From Pedobacter steynii (GTDB lineage Bacteria; Bacteroidota; Bacteroidia; Sphingobacteriales; Sphingobacteriaceae), in contig NZ_FNGY01000006.1 in assembly GCF_900103665.1 (NCBI RefSeq), forward strand, positions 248,001 through 312,000: a DNA stretch of 64,000 nucleotides, written 5' to 3'. The position numbers and the translations under genes were made by a program. This document shows, piece by piece, positions 43,322 to 51,846 of the stretch (position 1 is the first letter of the stretch; each line of letters begins with the position of its first letter). The notes under the pieces were generated by a model that was given only the letters and a program-made list of their open reading frames with translations, was not told the DNA's origin and did not search any database.

Positions 43322-43747
43322 ATGAAAATGTTATCCCTTTTCCGAATGAGCAGTGCATTGGCAATTGTAATGTTTGCCAGTAGTTTTACCAACAGTAAGG
43401 AGCTAAATGCTGTTCCTCAGGCTAATGTGAGGGTGGTTCCTCCTGTTACAGTGACAGAGACCATCAATATCCCCTGGACTTCCCAGACGGCTACTGCTAC
43501 CTTGACTTATGGCTCGTCCGGATCATCTCTGTATCAGATTACGGCTAGTATCAATGGCACGAGCCTGACCAATCTTAGTCTCGCTTTGGTGAATCACCAG
43601 GGAGGAACGATCAATGTAGATACTTTCCAAACGCGTGTGGTAGATCCGGCTGGAGGTTATGAGTACGATATTGAGGTTAAAGTTTCCGGGGTAGTCGGAG
43701 GACAATGGAGAATACAATCTTTCACTGTTGAGGCTATTGTGAACTAA
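43322..43747 (+). CDS. Secreted protein of unknown function in the SusCD locus
   Basis: 141 residues with a signal peptide (about 1-27, no lipobox). The mature part is rich in Thr, Ser, Val and Gly (TVTETINIPWTSQTATATLTYGSSGSSLY) and looks like one small beta-sandwich. No family was recognised. It is the last gene before a strong bidirectional terminator, so it belongs to the SusCD unit. The contrast with its lipidated neighbours suggests a free periplasmic or released protein. Confidence 0.7.
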   Translation: MKMLSLFRMSSALAIVMFASSFTNSKELNAVPQANVRVVPPVTVTETINIPWTSQTATATLTYGSSGSSLYQITASINGTSLTNLSLALVNHQGGTINVDTFQTRVVDPAGGYEYDIEVKVSGVVGGQWRIQSFTVEAIVN

Positions 43748-43801
43748 GCTGAAAAGCTGAGGTCTGAAATGGCCTTTTAATTTGTTCGCATGTTTAATCA
43801 A

Positions 43802-43843
43802 ACCACAAGCGGTACTGTTATCAGTACCGCTTGTGGTCGTTTT
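43802..43843. terminator. Bidirectional terminator between the SusCD locus and the acyl-CoA reductase gene
   Basis: A perfect 16-bp stem (43802-43817 with 43822-43837) around a TTAT loop is followed by CGTTTTAT on the plus strand. It sits between convergent genes and probably serves both. Confidence 0.85.
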
Positions 43844-43847
43844 ATAC

Positions 43848-44882
43848 CTATCTGTTCGGTGTTTTAATCCCGTTAAGGAAGGCAATAGTGTTTACATTGT
43901 CTGCATAATCCCATAATCTTGGATGCTGACTCTGGCCAGGTGTTAATACAGTCGTATTCAATTCTAAATCTGCATTTGAAACGACACACTGAATATTCTC
44001 CGCCTCCTGATTTAGCCTTTCCTGAACTTCGTTCAGGTTCTGGTAACGCTCATAATATAAAACCGCAAGAGGGGAAGCCATATTGGTGTCTTCTTTTAGC
44101 AATAAGAACCCATTATCATAATGCGTGGCTGCATTTACCAGGTAAATAGACTTGTTATAATCGTAATTGTTATTGTACTTAAAGTGGTTAACGATGGGTT
44201 GGAAAGGTTCCAGTGGCTCATAGAAGTTTTTGATATCGTAATCTTCAGGAATGTAAAGTTTCGATACATTTCTGCAGCCTAAGCCAAAGTAATCAAAGAT
44301 ATCATGTCCCAGCATTGCAATTTCTGCTGTGCTTTCTTTTCCGGTCAGTACGGCAATGCTGTTTCTGTTCTTTCGGATGATATTGGGCACTTTACTGAAG
44401 TAAAATTCAAAGTATCTGGATGTATTATTGCTTCCGGTTGCGATTACCGCATCAAAATCTTTGAGACGTTCTACGTAAACAATGCGTTCTGCCAGGAGCG
44501 GCTCGATGGTCATCAGTTGTTTAAGCAGGGCAGGAAGTAGCTTATCATCGGAAGATGAAAGCTTGATCAAGGCCGTATTTCCGGTAGCAAGTACAGAAAT
44601 CACATCATGAAAACCAACTACCGGGATGTTTCCGGCCAGAATCAACCCTACTTTTTTCGGGGTGTCACTTACCTTAATGTCTTTAAACCAGGTTTCAAGA
44701 TCGGCTTCATTCAACATCTTATATAGGGCATTTAATGCCTTTTCTACCTCTTCAACCGTGAACCAGGCATTGCTGTTTGGGGCTGATAAAATTAAATTTT
44801 TGAACTCAGGATCCGGATTGGCAATAAAGTCAGTAAGTTTTTTGAATGCAATAATTAGTTTTTCAGCAGTAAGCATTGGCAT
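43848..44882 (-). CDS. Acyl-CoA reductase-like protein (LuxC family)
   Basis: 344 residues, an aldehyde-dehydrogenase-like fold. VGLILAGNIPVVGFHDVISVLATGNTALIKLSS is the LuxC/acyl-CoA reductase cofactor region, and FGLGCRNVSKLYIP carries the likely catalytic Cys. The family reduces acyl-CoA to aldehyde with NADPH; the function in Bacteroidota is not established. ATG at 44876 is an alternative start two codons in. It is divergent from the 4Fe-4S ferredoxin. Confidence 0.82.
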   Translation of the reverse strand: MPMLTAEKLIIAFKKLTDFIANPDPEFKNLILSAPNSNAWFTVEEVEKALNALYKMLNEADLETWFKDIKVSDTPKKVGLILAGNIPVVGFHDVISVLATGNTALIKLSSSDDKLLPALLKQLMTIEPLLAERIVYVERLKDFDAVIATGSNNTSRYFEFYFSKVPNIIRKNRNSIAVLTGKESTAEIAMLGHDIFDYFGLGCRNVSKLYIPEDYDIKNFYEPLEPFQPIVNHFKYNNNYDYNKSIYLVNAATHYDNGFLLLKEDTNMASPLAVLYYERYQNLNEVQERLNQEAENIQCVVSNADLELNTTVLTPGQSQHPRLWDYADNVNTIAFLNGIKTPNR

Positions 44883-44909
44883 ATTCCAGATATTTTAAAG
44901 TTTATGTGT

Positions 44910-44917
44910 TATATTTG
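44910..44917 (+). promoter_or_regulatory. -7 promoter box of the 4Fe-4S ferredoxin gene
   Basis: TATATTTG is a perfect TAnnTTTG box with the transcript expected to begin near 44921. It overlaps the upstream in-frame ATG at 44904 and so decides in favour of the start at 44958. Confidence 0.6.
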
Positions 44918-44957
44918 CATTGCAAAGGTAAACTTAGCATTAGATATAGACGAAGAC

Positions 44958-45308
44958 ATGGCTATTAAAATAACAGACGAATGTATTAACTGTGGAGCAT
45001 GTGAGCCTGAATGCCCCAATAATGCGATTTATGACGCAGGCACGGCCTGGAGATTCTCCGATGGTACCAATTTAAATGGTATTATCGATTTCGGAGGTAA
45101 AGAAATTGATTCAGAATCTGCTATGGAAGCAGTATCTGATGAAGTTTATTATATCGTTTCCGATAAGTGTACAGAATGTAAAGGGTTTCATGATGAACCT
45201 CAATGCGCAGCGGTTTGTCCGGTGGATTGTTGTGTTGATGATGAAGATATCCGCGAAACTGAAGAGGAGTTATTGGCAAAAAAGGCCTGGTTACATCAGG
45301 AAAATTAG
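44958..45308 (+). CDS. Ferredoxin with two 4Fe-4S clusters
   Basis: 116 residues. Cluster one is CINCGACEPECP; cluster two is the extended CTECKGFHDEPQCAAVCP with eight residues between the second and third Cys, as in Chromatium-type (YfhL-like) ferredoxins. It is an electron carrier in the cytoplasm. The start at 44958 places the first Cys at residue 9 as usual; 44904 would add 18 residues lying in the promoter. A shared terminator follows. Confidence 0.92.
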   Translation: MAIKITDECINCGACEPECPNNAIYDAGTAWRFSDGTNLNGIIDFGGKEIDSESAMEAVSDEVYYIVSDKCTECKGFHDEPQCAAVCPVDCCVDDEDIRETEEELLAKKAWLHQEN

Positions 45309-45330
45309 TCTTTAAACTAAGATCATAGAA

Positions 45331-45365
45331 AAGAGGATGTCCAACTGGCATCCTCTTTTTATTTT
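45331..45365. terminator. Bidirectional terminator between ferredoxin and UspA genes
   Basis: AGAGGATG (45332-45339) pairs with CATCCTCT (45349-45356) around a 9-base loop; five T follow on the plus strand, and a short A-T-rich flank serves the convergent gene. Confidence 0.85.
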
Positions 45366-45371
45366 TAAGGA

Positions 45372-45827
45372 TTAATCTTTATCCTCGAATTTGTTCGGAA
45401 CGATGAGTACTGGACATGCCGATTTTCTGGCCACATGCTCTGCCACACTTCCCATTAAGAAGTGATAGAGGCCCGTGCGTCCATAAGTTCCGATGACAAT
45501 CAGGTTGGACCCCCATTCATCTGATTGTTGAATGATGCCATGTGCGGCGCTGTCAATCACACTCAGATAGGTGGTTGGGATTCCCAGGCTATATTTTGAT
45601 TCTATTTCTTTCAGGAGCATATGACTGTTCTCCTCGCTATTGTCGTAAGTTTCTAAAAAAACAGGAGCTAAAGTCAGATCCGGGTTGATATTTGCCGGTA
45701 TCGGTTCTATAATATTGACGAGCGCCACCTCGGCACCAAATGTCTTTGCGATCTCATAACCTGTTTTGGCCGCCTTTTCGGAACAGGTACTATTGTCGAC
45801 CGCAATTAAAATCTTTTTAAGGTTCAT
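45372..45827 (-). CDS. Universal stress protein UspA family
   Basis: 151 residues, one Usp domain. ILIAVDNSTCSEKAAKTGYEIA at the start and the ATP-binding VIGTYGRTGLYHFLMGSVAEHVARKSACPVLIVP near the end are typical. Usp proteins help survival under starvation or stress; the glycine-rich motif suggests the ATP-binding class. It is convergent to the ferredoxin gene. Confidence 0.92.
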   Translation of the reverse strand: MNLKKILIAVDNSTCSEKAAKTGYEIAKTFGAEVALVNIIEPIPANINPDLTLAPVFLETYDNSEENSHMLLKEIESKYSLGIPTTYLSVIDSAAHGIIQQSDEWGSNLIVIGTYGRTGLYHFLMGSVAEHVARKSACPVLIVPNKFEDKD

Positions 45828-46084
45828 GATCTTACAAATTAAATTGATATGCTATAGATACATCTGGTATCTGTTAATTGTTTTACTAAAGCTTGTCAGT
45901 ATGGTCATTGGTTTAAACAATAAGGCCTATATAAAAATACGATTTTTTTGAAAAATCTGTTGAGCCTGCTTAAATGTGTACAGAATTTGAATGAATGGAC
46001 ACTGATGCAAAAAAAAACGGGGAACAGTAATTGTAATAATCACACAGTTATGCTTATTTTTATTGCGCGAGACTAACTTATCAT

Positions 46085-46867
46085 ATGGGACAAGAATATG
46101 GAATTTGCCGGGTAGCAGTAGCTCCCCTAAGGACTGAGGCCTCTGATAGGGCTGAAATCAGTTCCCAGTTGCTTTTTGGAGATCATGTTGAGGTTCTTGA
46201 AAAAAAAGAGAAATGGTGGCTGATCTACAATGCCTATGATGGATATGAGGGCTGGATGGACTTTAGACAGCTCGCTGAACTGTCCCTTGAACAGTACGTT
46301 AAAAATCACGATTGTGACCATGTTGTTCCTGCTGAGCTGGCGAGCATTGTGATTGATGAGGCAGGCAGCAAATATTTTTTATCTCCGGGAAGCAATCTTC
46401 CTATGTTGGAAGAGGGCTTTTGTTCCCTTGGTTCGGAGAAATTTATGGTCATGTTTACCCCAAAAAAGACCACTGCCTTTCATACGGCTGAAGATATAGT
46501 GACCAATGCTTTATTTTTTCAAAATGTCCCTTACCTATGGGGCGGAAGAAATCTTTTCGGTCTGGATTGCTCCGGGTTTGTACAAATCGTGTACAAGTTA
46601 AATGGCATTCAGATGAAACGGGATGCATGGCAACAGGCAGAGCAAGGTACCGATGTTAATTTTCTACCACAGGTGAAAGCCGGAGATGTTGCTTTTTTCG
46701 ACAATGAAGAGGGTAGGATCACCCATGTAGGTATTATGCTGAACGCAAATGAAATTATTCATGCTTCGGGAAAAGTAAGGGTAGATCCAATCGACGACCA
46801 GGGCATCTACAATGTAGAACTTGGGAAATATACCCATCATCTGAGGATAATTAAGCGCTTTATCTAA
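46085..46867 (+). CDS. NlpC/P60 peptidoglycan endopeptidase without signal peptide
   Basis: 260 residues: SH3-like N-terminal region (about 1-65, VAPLRTEASDRAEISSQLLFGD), a middle linker, and a C-terminal NlpC/P60 domain with catalytic Cys in LDCSGFVQIVYK and His in ITHVGIML plus the third polar residue in IIHASGKVR. No signal peptide or lipobox is visible, which fits the cytoplasmic YkfC / dipeptidyl-peptidase VI type that recycles murein peptides. It is a single gene with no clear promoter seen. Confidence 0.87.
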   Translation: MGQEYGICRVAVAPLRTEASDRAEISSQLLFGDHVEVLEKKEKWWLIYNAYDGYEGWMDFRQLAELSLEQYVKNHDCDHVVPAELASIVIDEAGSKYFLSPGSNLPMLEEGFCSLGSEKFMVMFTPKKTTAFHTAEDIVTNALFFQNVPYLWGGRNLFGLDCSGFVQIVYKLNGIQMKRDAWQQAEQGTDVNFLPQVKAGDVAFFDNEEGRITHVGIMLNANEIIHASGKVRVDPIDDQGIYNVELGKYTHHLRIIKRFI

Positions 46868-46968
46868 AGCTGGCTATTGCTGGACCCTTATTCTCCCCAT
46901 TCCTCCAAAAGTGCTGTTTGGTCAGATTAAAATGTGATTCAAATCCTTTGCAGATGCGTTTTATTTCA

Positions 46969-46992
46969 ATTGATGGTCACCTGACCATCAAT
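46969..46992. repeat. Perfect 11-bp inverted repeat with 2-base centre
   Basis: ATTGATGGTCA (46969-46979) and TGACCATCAAT (46982-46992) lie between the convergent NlpC/P60 and OsmC genes. A second pair, GGTCC-TGT-GGACC, follows at 47016-47028. Neither has a good T-run. They may form a weak double terminator or a DNA-binding site. Confidence 0.5.
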
Positions 46993-47127
46993 AGGAGGTT
47001 GATAGGTCCTTAATTGGTCCTGTGGACCTTTAAACGATGTTTCTGAAATCAAGTGAAGGTTGATTTTATGCGAGCGCATATTTATGCCATATTCATATCA
47101 TATGAAAAACATGGAAAACGGGCGATC

Positions 47128-47604
47128 TTAAGCCCCTTCTACCACGCATTGTGGCTGGTGCTTTACCGGAAAATTACAGGAATTGGCAATAAAACACATC
47201 TTATGGGCCTGTTCGTGCAGCGAATTGGCTTTTTCGATGTCTGCTTTATTGGTGATGGTCACTACAGGATTTAAGGTCACTTCAGTAAAGCGGCCACTTC
47301 CGTCAGGCTCTTCGATCATGGTGCCCACTGCATTGTCTTTATAATCCATGACAATGATCTCGTTCTGTGAGCATAAATGAAGGTACCAAAGCATGTGACA
47401 GGAAGAAAGGGAAGAAACCAGCAGATCTTCAGGATTGTGTTTGGTTTTGTCTCCTAAGAAGGCGGAATCGGATGAACCGGCAAGGTCGGCTTTGTGGTCA
47501 ATTGAAATCACATAGTTCCGATCATAAGAGCGGTAATCCATTGTTCCGGATCCTTTATTCCCTGTCCAGGTAAGTGCGGTTTTGTATTGATGTTCTTTAG
47601 CCAT
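47128..47604 (-). CDS. OsmC family peroxidase-like protein
   Basis: 158 residues. The family's first reactive Cys lies in LLVSSLSSCHMLWYLHLC and the second in AHKMCFIANSCN, with the Arg/Glu positions around NPEDLLVSSL. OsmC proteins reduce organic hydroperoxides using these two Cys. It is a single gene, convergent with the NlpC gene and downstream of the WD40 gene. Confidence 0.88.
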   Translation of the reverse strand: MAKEHQYKTALTWTGNKGSGTMDYRSYDRNYVISIDHKADLAGSSDSAFLGDKTKHNPEDLLVSSLSSCHMLWYLHLCSQNEIIVMDYKDNAVGTMIEEPDGSGRFTEVTLNPVVTITNKADIEKANSLHEQAHKMCFIANSCNFPVKHQPQCVVEGA

Positions 47605-47676
47605 GATCTGTACTTGTTTACACCAATTTAAACAATCTTCTTTTCCTTTTCTTAGTTTTTTTGAAAGTAAATGGCA

Positions 47677-48573
47677 TTATTTTGATTCCCAGACCATTAC
47701 TTGTCTGTCGTCACCTGTAGAAATTAAATAACGGCCGTCTTCGCTCCAGATCAGCTTGTTGATTGAATGGAAATGTCCCTCGGTATTCTTTTCCAGGCTT
47801 AGAATTCTGTATAGTTTGAAATCTTCAGCTCCCCAAAGTTTAATGCCTTTATCCTGGCTGCAGGTGGCGAAATATGGCTTTGTAGGATGGAAAGCAATCG
47901 CATAAATGCTGAACATATGTGCGGCAATACTGTTGATCAGTTCATATTGAGGCAGGCTCCATACTTTCAACTGCGCATCTCTGCTGCCGGAGATCAGGTA
48001 ATTTCCGGTGGGGGCGTATTGTAATGCGGTAATGGGCAAAGTATGTGCATTCAGTTCCCGAATCAGGCTATAGTCTTCGGAATGATAAATGCGGATTACT
48101 CCATCTTTGCCACCCAATGCAATTTCCTTTTCATTATTACTTAAGGCAATCGACCGTACTGTTTGCTGGATTACCGGGAAATGGTATAATAAGGAGAAGT
48201 CTTTTAGCGACCAAACGGCAAGCATTCCATCCTCACCGGTGCTGATCAGCTCATTCTTATAACGAATGGTTTTAAGGTCGAAAACTCCTTTTTGATGGAA
48301 GCTTAAATTGGCGATCACTTTTTCTTCGTCGAGGTTAAAGACGAGAATCAAACCACTTCGCTGCGCAATGAATAACAGGTTTTCGTGGCGGTGTAAAGCG
48401 TAGACAGAACTTTGTACCGGAACCAGAACTTTTACAAAACCCATGGTTTCCAATGACCACTCTACAACACCTTTGTCATTTCCTGCACTAAAGAAGGTGT
48501 CTTTTTTAGGCGAATTGGCAAGGGCGTAAATGGGGTTTTGGTGTCCGTTAAGGGTATGTAAGTGCTGTAGCAT
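47677..48573 (-). CDS. WD40 repeat protein
   Basis: 298 residues from ATG at 48573; an in-frame ATG at 48660 would add 29 residues that overlap the next gene upstream. About seven WD40 repeats are visible, each closing in VVEWSLE, LAVWSLK, VIRIYHSE, LKVWSLP, IKLWGAE or VMVWES, with GH-type turns between (HQNPIYALANSPKKDTFFSAGNDKG). It probably folds as a seven-bladed propeller for protein-protein contacts in the cytoplasm; the partner is unknown. No signal peptide. Confidence 0.88.
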   Translation of the reverse strand: MLQHLHTLNGHQNPIYALANSPKKDTFFSAGNDKGVVEWSLETMGFVKVLVPVQSSVYALHRHENLLFIAQRSGLILVFNLDEEKVIANLSFHQKGVFDLKTIRYKNELISTGEDGMLAVWSLKDFSLLYHFPVIQQTVRSIALSNNEKEIALGGKDGVIRIYHSEDYSLIRELNAHTLPITALQYAPTGNYLISGSRDAQLKVWSLPQYELINSIAAHMFSIYAIAFHPTKPYFATCSQDKGIKLWGAEDFKLYRILSLEKNTEGHFHSINKLIWSEDGRYLISTGDDRQVMVWESK

Positions 48574-48607
48574 GTTTATTTTTGTTATTAATTTATGCAA
48601 AGATAAA

Positions 48608-49105
48608 TTAGATTTGAAATTCTTCAATTGTAAACCACTGTCCTCCGTCTTTCTGTTCAATTAAGCTGATTTTATTAAAACTTAGCTGAGCAGGTAATTT
48701 ATATGCCTGAATCTGTTCAAAAATCAGATCAGTACAAGTCGAGTTTCGGGGATGCATTAAAGTTATATGTGCCTCCTGTTTGCGGGGGGACGCATTTATA
48801 CCTTTCAAAACCATAGTCCTTAGCTCATCAAACGCTGAGTTTTGTTCTTTTGCAGGAATCAACACCCCTTTTCCATTTTCAAATCTTAAGGGAGGGTTAA
48901 ATTCTATTTCAAGAGGTTTATTGCCGGCGATGGATTTGATATTTGCAATAACTGTTTCAATGGATGCGATTTCATCTTCTCTGCACAGGGTAATATGAGC
49001 CGCAATGAGCTGATATTGTATTGGGTTAAATTCAGCACGTATTTTTTCAATGATTTCGTTTTGATCAGAAATGAATAACGTAAGTTGTCTTCTCGTTTCG
49101 TACAT
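48608..49105 (-). CDS. 2'-5' RNA ligase-like 2H phosphoesterase
   Basis: 165 residues from ATG at 49105 (an upstream in-frame ATG at 49195 overlaps hisIE and is rejected). Two HxT motifs define the 2H family: AHITLCRED near residue 45 and AHITLMHPRN near residue 122. Members act on 2',3'-cyclic phosphates or related RNA ends. The substrate is unknown. It lies 49 bases below hisIE but is unlikely to be part of histidine synthesis. Confidence 0.82.
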   Translation of the reverse strand: MYETRRQLTLFISDQNEIIEKIRAEFNPIQYQLIAAHITLCREDEIASIETVIANIKSIAGNKPLEIEFNPPLRFENGKGVLIPAKEQNSAFDELRTMVLKGINASPRKQEAHITLMHPRNSTCTDLIFEQIQAYKLPAQLSFNKISLIEQKDGGQWFTIEEFQI

Positions 49106-49154
49106 TTTTAAAGAAAAAATACATGCTGAGGTAATGTAGTTTAAAAAGACCGCC

Positions 49155-49745
49155 TTATTTGCGGTGTCTTTTTTCCAGGTTTTGGGCGATTTCACTCAGG
49201 CTTTTTCCTTTTTCTTTCAGCAAAACCAAAAGATGGAAGATCAGGTCTGAGCTTTCATTTACAAAATCTTCATCGGTCTCATTTAATGCGGCAATTACGG
49301 TTTCGACACCCTCTTCGCCTACTTTCTGAGCGATTTTGTTTAAGCCTTTCTGGCGCAGTTTGTTCACATAAGACTCCTCAGAAGGGTTTTCGTAACGGTC
49401 GGAAATAATGCTTTCGAGTTCAAAAAGGAAATTCTGATTGTAATCTGTTTTAAAACAACTCCTGCTTCCGGTATGGCAGGTTGGGCCTACCGGACTTGCT
49501 TTAATTAAAATTGTATCCCGGTCGCAATCGATATGTGTTTCTTTCACAAAAAGGAAGTTTCCACTTTCTTCACCCTTGGTCCACAGGCGGTTTTTAGACC
49601 TCGAAAAAAAGGTCACTTTGCCTTCTTTCTGAGTTTTCGTCCATGCTTCCTGGTTCATGTAGCCCAGCATTAAAACTTCCAGGGTCTGTTCATCCTGTAT
49701 AATTACAGGGACCAGCCCATCCGTTTTTTCAAAATCTATATTCAT
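49155..49745 (-). CDS. hisIE: Bifunctional phosphoribosyl-AMP cyclohydrolase / phosphoribosyl-ATP pyrophosphatase
   Basis: 196 residues. The HisI half (1-110) has FFSRSKNRLWTKGEESGNFL, DCDRDTILIKASPVGPTCHTGSRSCF with the zinc Cys residues; the HisE half (about 112-196) has KVGEEGVETVIAALNE and ESSDLIFHLLVLL. It catalyses steps two and three of histidine synthesis. It is the last his gene and overlaps hisF by 4 bases. Confidence 0.95.
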   Translation of the reverse strand: MNIDFEKTDGLVPVIIQDEQTLEVLMLGYMNQEAWTKTQKEGKVTFFSRSKNRLWTKGEESGNFLFVKETHIDCDRDTILIKASPVGPTCHTGSRSCFKTDYNQNFLFELESIISDRYENPSEESYVNKLRQKGLNKIAQKVGEEGVETVIAALNETDEDFVNESSDLIFHLLVLLKEKGKSLSEIAQNLEKRHRK

Positions 49746-50497
49746 AACCTTACAGGTATATTGTGGTATTTTAATTTTTGTTTCAGGTCGGGGATGGGGA
49801 TTTCACCGAAGTGGAATACCGAGGCCGCCAGGGCTGCATCGACACCTGTTTTTTCGAAGACTTCAATGAAATGTTCTACCTTTCCTGCACCGCCGGAGGC
49901 GATTACAGGAATATTGATCATTTGGGTAATGGTATTCAGTAAACCACAGTCAAAACCTTGTTTGGTGCCATCATGGTCCATAGAAGTCAGGAGGATTTCT
50001 CCTGCACCGAGGCCTTCCGCTTTGCGGATCCAGTCTTCGGTTTCCAGTTCCGTGATGAGTCTTCCTCCGTTGAGGTGAACCATATTTCTGCCTTCCACCA
50101 GTTTCGTGTCTACGGCTACCACTACGAACTGAACACCAAAATTTCTGGCCAGTTCTTCAATTAATTCCGGGTTCTTTACTGCTGCGGAATTGATACTGAT
50201 TTTATCTGCACCTGCATTCAGCAATGCTTCGGCATCCTGTACGGTGGTTATTCCACCTCCGATGGTAAAAGGGATGTTCAGCTGACGGGCAACTGATTTC
50301 ACCATTTCTATCATCGTTTTTCGGCGTTCATGCGTGGCCGTAATGTCGAGGAACACCAACTCATCCGCTCCCTGCTGTGCATATTGCCAGGCCAGTTCTA
50401 CCGGATCACCTGCATCCTTAAGGTCAATAAAGTTAACTCCTTTAACCGTTCTGCCATCTTTAACATCCAGACATGGAATGATACGTTTGCTCAGCAT
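49742..50497 (-). CDS. hisF: Imidazole glycerol phosphate synthase cyclase subunit HisF
   Basis: 251 residues, a TIM barrel. RIIPCLDVKDGRTVKGVNF at the start with the catalytic Asp, FTIGGGI, DKISINSAAVKNP, and ILLTSMDHDGTKQGFD with the second catalytic Asp are all HisF signatures. It uses ammonia from HisH to form the imidazole ring. It overlaps hisIE by 4 bases and lies 4 bases after hisA. Confidence 0.96.
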   Translation of the reverse strand: MLSKRIIPCLDVKDGRTVKGVNFIDLKDAGDPVELAWQYAQQGADELVFLDITATHERRKTMIEMVKSVARQLNIPFTIGGGITTVQDAEALLNAGADKISINSAAVKNPELIEELARNFGVQFVVVAVDTKLVEGRNMVHLNGGRLITELETEDWIRKAEGLGAGEILLTSMDHDGTKQGFDCGLLNTITQMINIPVIASGGAGKVEHFIEVFEKTGVDAALAASVFHFGEIPIPDLKQKLKYHNIPVRL

Positions 50498-50501
50498 TGG
50501 C

Positions 50502-51251
50502 TTAAAGGGAGGTCATTTGCTTTAGATTCCAGTCTTTAATCTCATCAATAGAGACTCTGTTTTCATAGATGGCTTTACCTACTACCACAGAACGGATGTC
50601 TAATTTCGCCAGTTCTTCTACGTCTTCCATCGAGCTGACTCCGCCTGAAGCGATCAGTTTAATGAAAGGAGAGTGCTCCAATAGTTTCTTATACAAATCT
50701 ATTGCTGCACCACCCAGTTTACCGTCTTTGTTGATGTCGGTACACAGGAAGCGGAAAAAGCCGAGTTGTAAACATTTGTCAACGTAATCCATCAGTTTAA
50801 TTGGTGAGCTTTCCATCCAGCCGGAATATTTGATCACTTCATCCAAAACATCAATCGCGATCACGATTCTGTTGGCATAATCATATTTCTTACCAACTTC
50901 TTTGCTCAGCTCGGCAAGGAAATCAGGGTTAGTGATTGCCTGTGTACCTACAATGACCCGGTGAATTCCGGCATCTAACAGGTTCGTTACCTGTTCGATC
51001 GTCCGGATACCGCCGCCATATTGTACGCGCATATCTGTTTTACTGATGATTTCAAAAAGTGCTTTTTGATTGCTAAAATCACCTTTTGCACCATTTAAGT
51101 CGATTATATGTATGAATTCTGTACCATTAGAGCGGTAGGTTTCGATCATTTCGGCGATGGAAACATCATATTCAGTTTTCTGGTTATAGTCACCTTCTCT
51201 GAGGCGAACTACTTTCCCATCTAAAATATCAATTGCGGGGATAATGTACAT
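50502..51251 (-). CDS. hisA: ProFAR isomerase HisA
   Basis: 249 residues, a TIM barrel related to HisF. IIPAIDILDGKVVRLREGDYNQKTEY at the start holds the catalytic Asp, and FLCTDINKDGKLGG the second. It performs the Amadori rearrangement of the fourth step of histidine synthesis. It has 1 base to hisH and 4 to hisF. Confidence 0.96.
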   Translation of the reverse strand: MYIIPAIDILDGKVVRLREGDYNQKTEYDVSIAEMIETYRSNGTEFIHIIDLNGAKGDFSNQKALFEIISKTDMRVQYGGGIRTIEQVTNLLDAGIHRVIVGTQAITNPDFLAELSKEVGKKYDYANRIVIAIDVLDEVIKYSGWMESSPIKLMDYVDKCLQLGFFRFLCTDINKDGKLGGAAIDLYKKLLEHSPFIKLIASGGVSSMEDVEELAKLDIRSVVVGKAIYENRVSIDEIKDWNLKQMTSL

Positions 51252-51252
51252 C

Positions 51253-51846
51253 TTACTGTTTTAAGTTTGAAAAATTCTTTAATAAATGCTCTCCGGCGAT
51301 GCCGGATTTCTCCGGGTGGAACTGCACGCCATAGAAATTATCTTTATGTATTGCTGCAGAAAATGGCATCCCATAATTTGCAGTCGCAATATCAAAAGTA
51401 GGGTTATATTCAATAAAGTACGAATGGACAAAGTAAAATTGTGTCAGGTTTTCAACACCTTCAAACAAGGAATTGTTTTTGTGATCGATGTTATTCCATC
51501 CCATGTGTGGAATTTTAATCCCCTGATCCTTATTGAATAACCTCGTTTGTAAAGGGAAAATGTTCATCATTGTGGCATCCCCTTCTTCAGAATGGGCAGT
51601 AAGCAGTTGCATTCCTACACAGATGCCAAGGACTGGTTTCTTTAATGCCTTAATCGGTTCTACCAATCCCGTATCTTCCAGCTTTTTCATTGCCGCACCG
51701 GCATGACCTACTCCCGGAATGATGATGTGGGTATATTTCTCCAGATCAGCTTCGGTATTCACCATTCCGTAAGGAAGGTGTTGTCTTTCCAGGGCCGAAG
51801 TCAGGGAGAAGATATTACCAGCGCCATAATTTACAATTCCAATCAT
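51253..51846 (-). CDS. hisH: Imidazole glycerol phosphate synthase glutaminase subunit HisH
   Basis: 197 residues, class I glutamine amidotransferase. The oxyanion PGVGHAGAAM, the catalytic Cys in LGICVGMQLL, and the His-x-Glu in GVQFHPEKSG are present. It releases ammonia from glutamine and channels it to HisF. Its start overlaps the hisB stop by one base. Confidence 0.96.
   Translation of the reverse strand: MIGIVNYGAGNIFSLTSALERQHLPYGMVNTEADLEKYTHIIIPGVGHAGAAMKKLEDTGLVEPIKALKKPVLGICVGMQLLTAHSEEGDATMMNIFPLQTRLFNKDQGIKIPHMGWNNIDHKNNSLFEGVENLTQFYFVHSYFIEYNPTFDIATANYGMPFSAAIHKDNFYGVQFHPEKSGIAGEHLLKNFSNLKQ

Noticed and set aside
44904..45308. Longer ferredoxin reading starting at 44904
   Set aside because: Its first codons lie in a perfect -7 promoter box; the shorter start gives the standard ferredoxin N-terminus.
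45856..45872. Inverted repeat AGATAC-N5-GTATCT upstream of the UspA gene
   Set aside because: Six-base arms in AT-rich DNA are expected by chance; no linked promoter box was seen.
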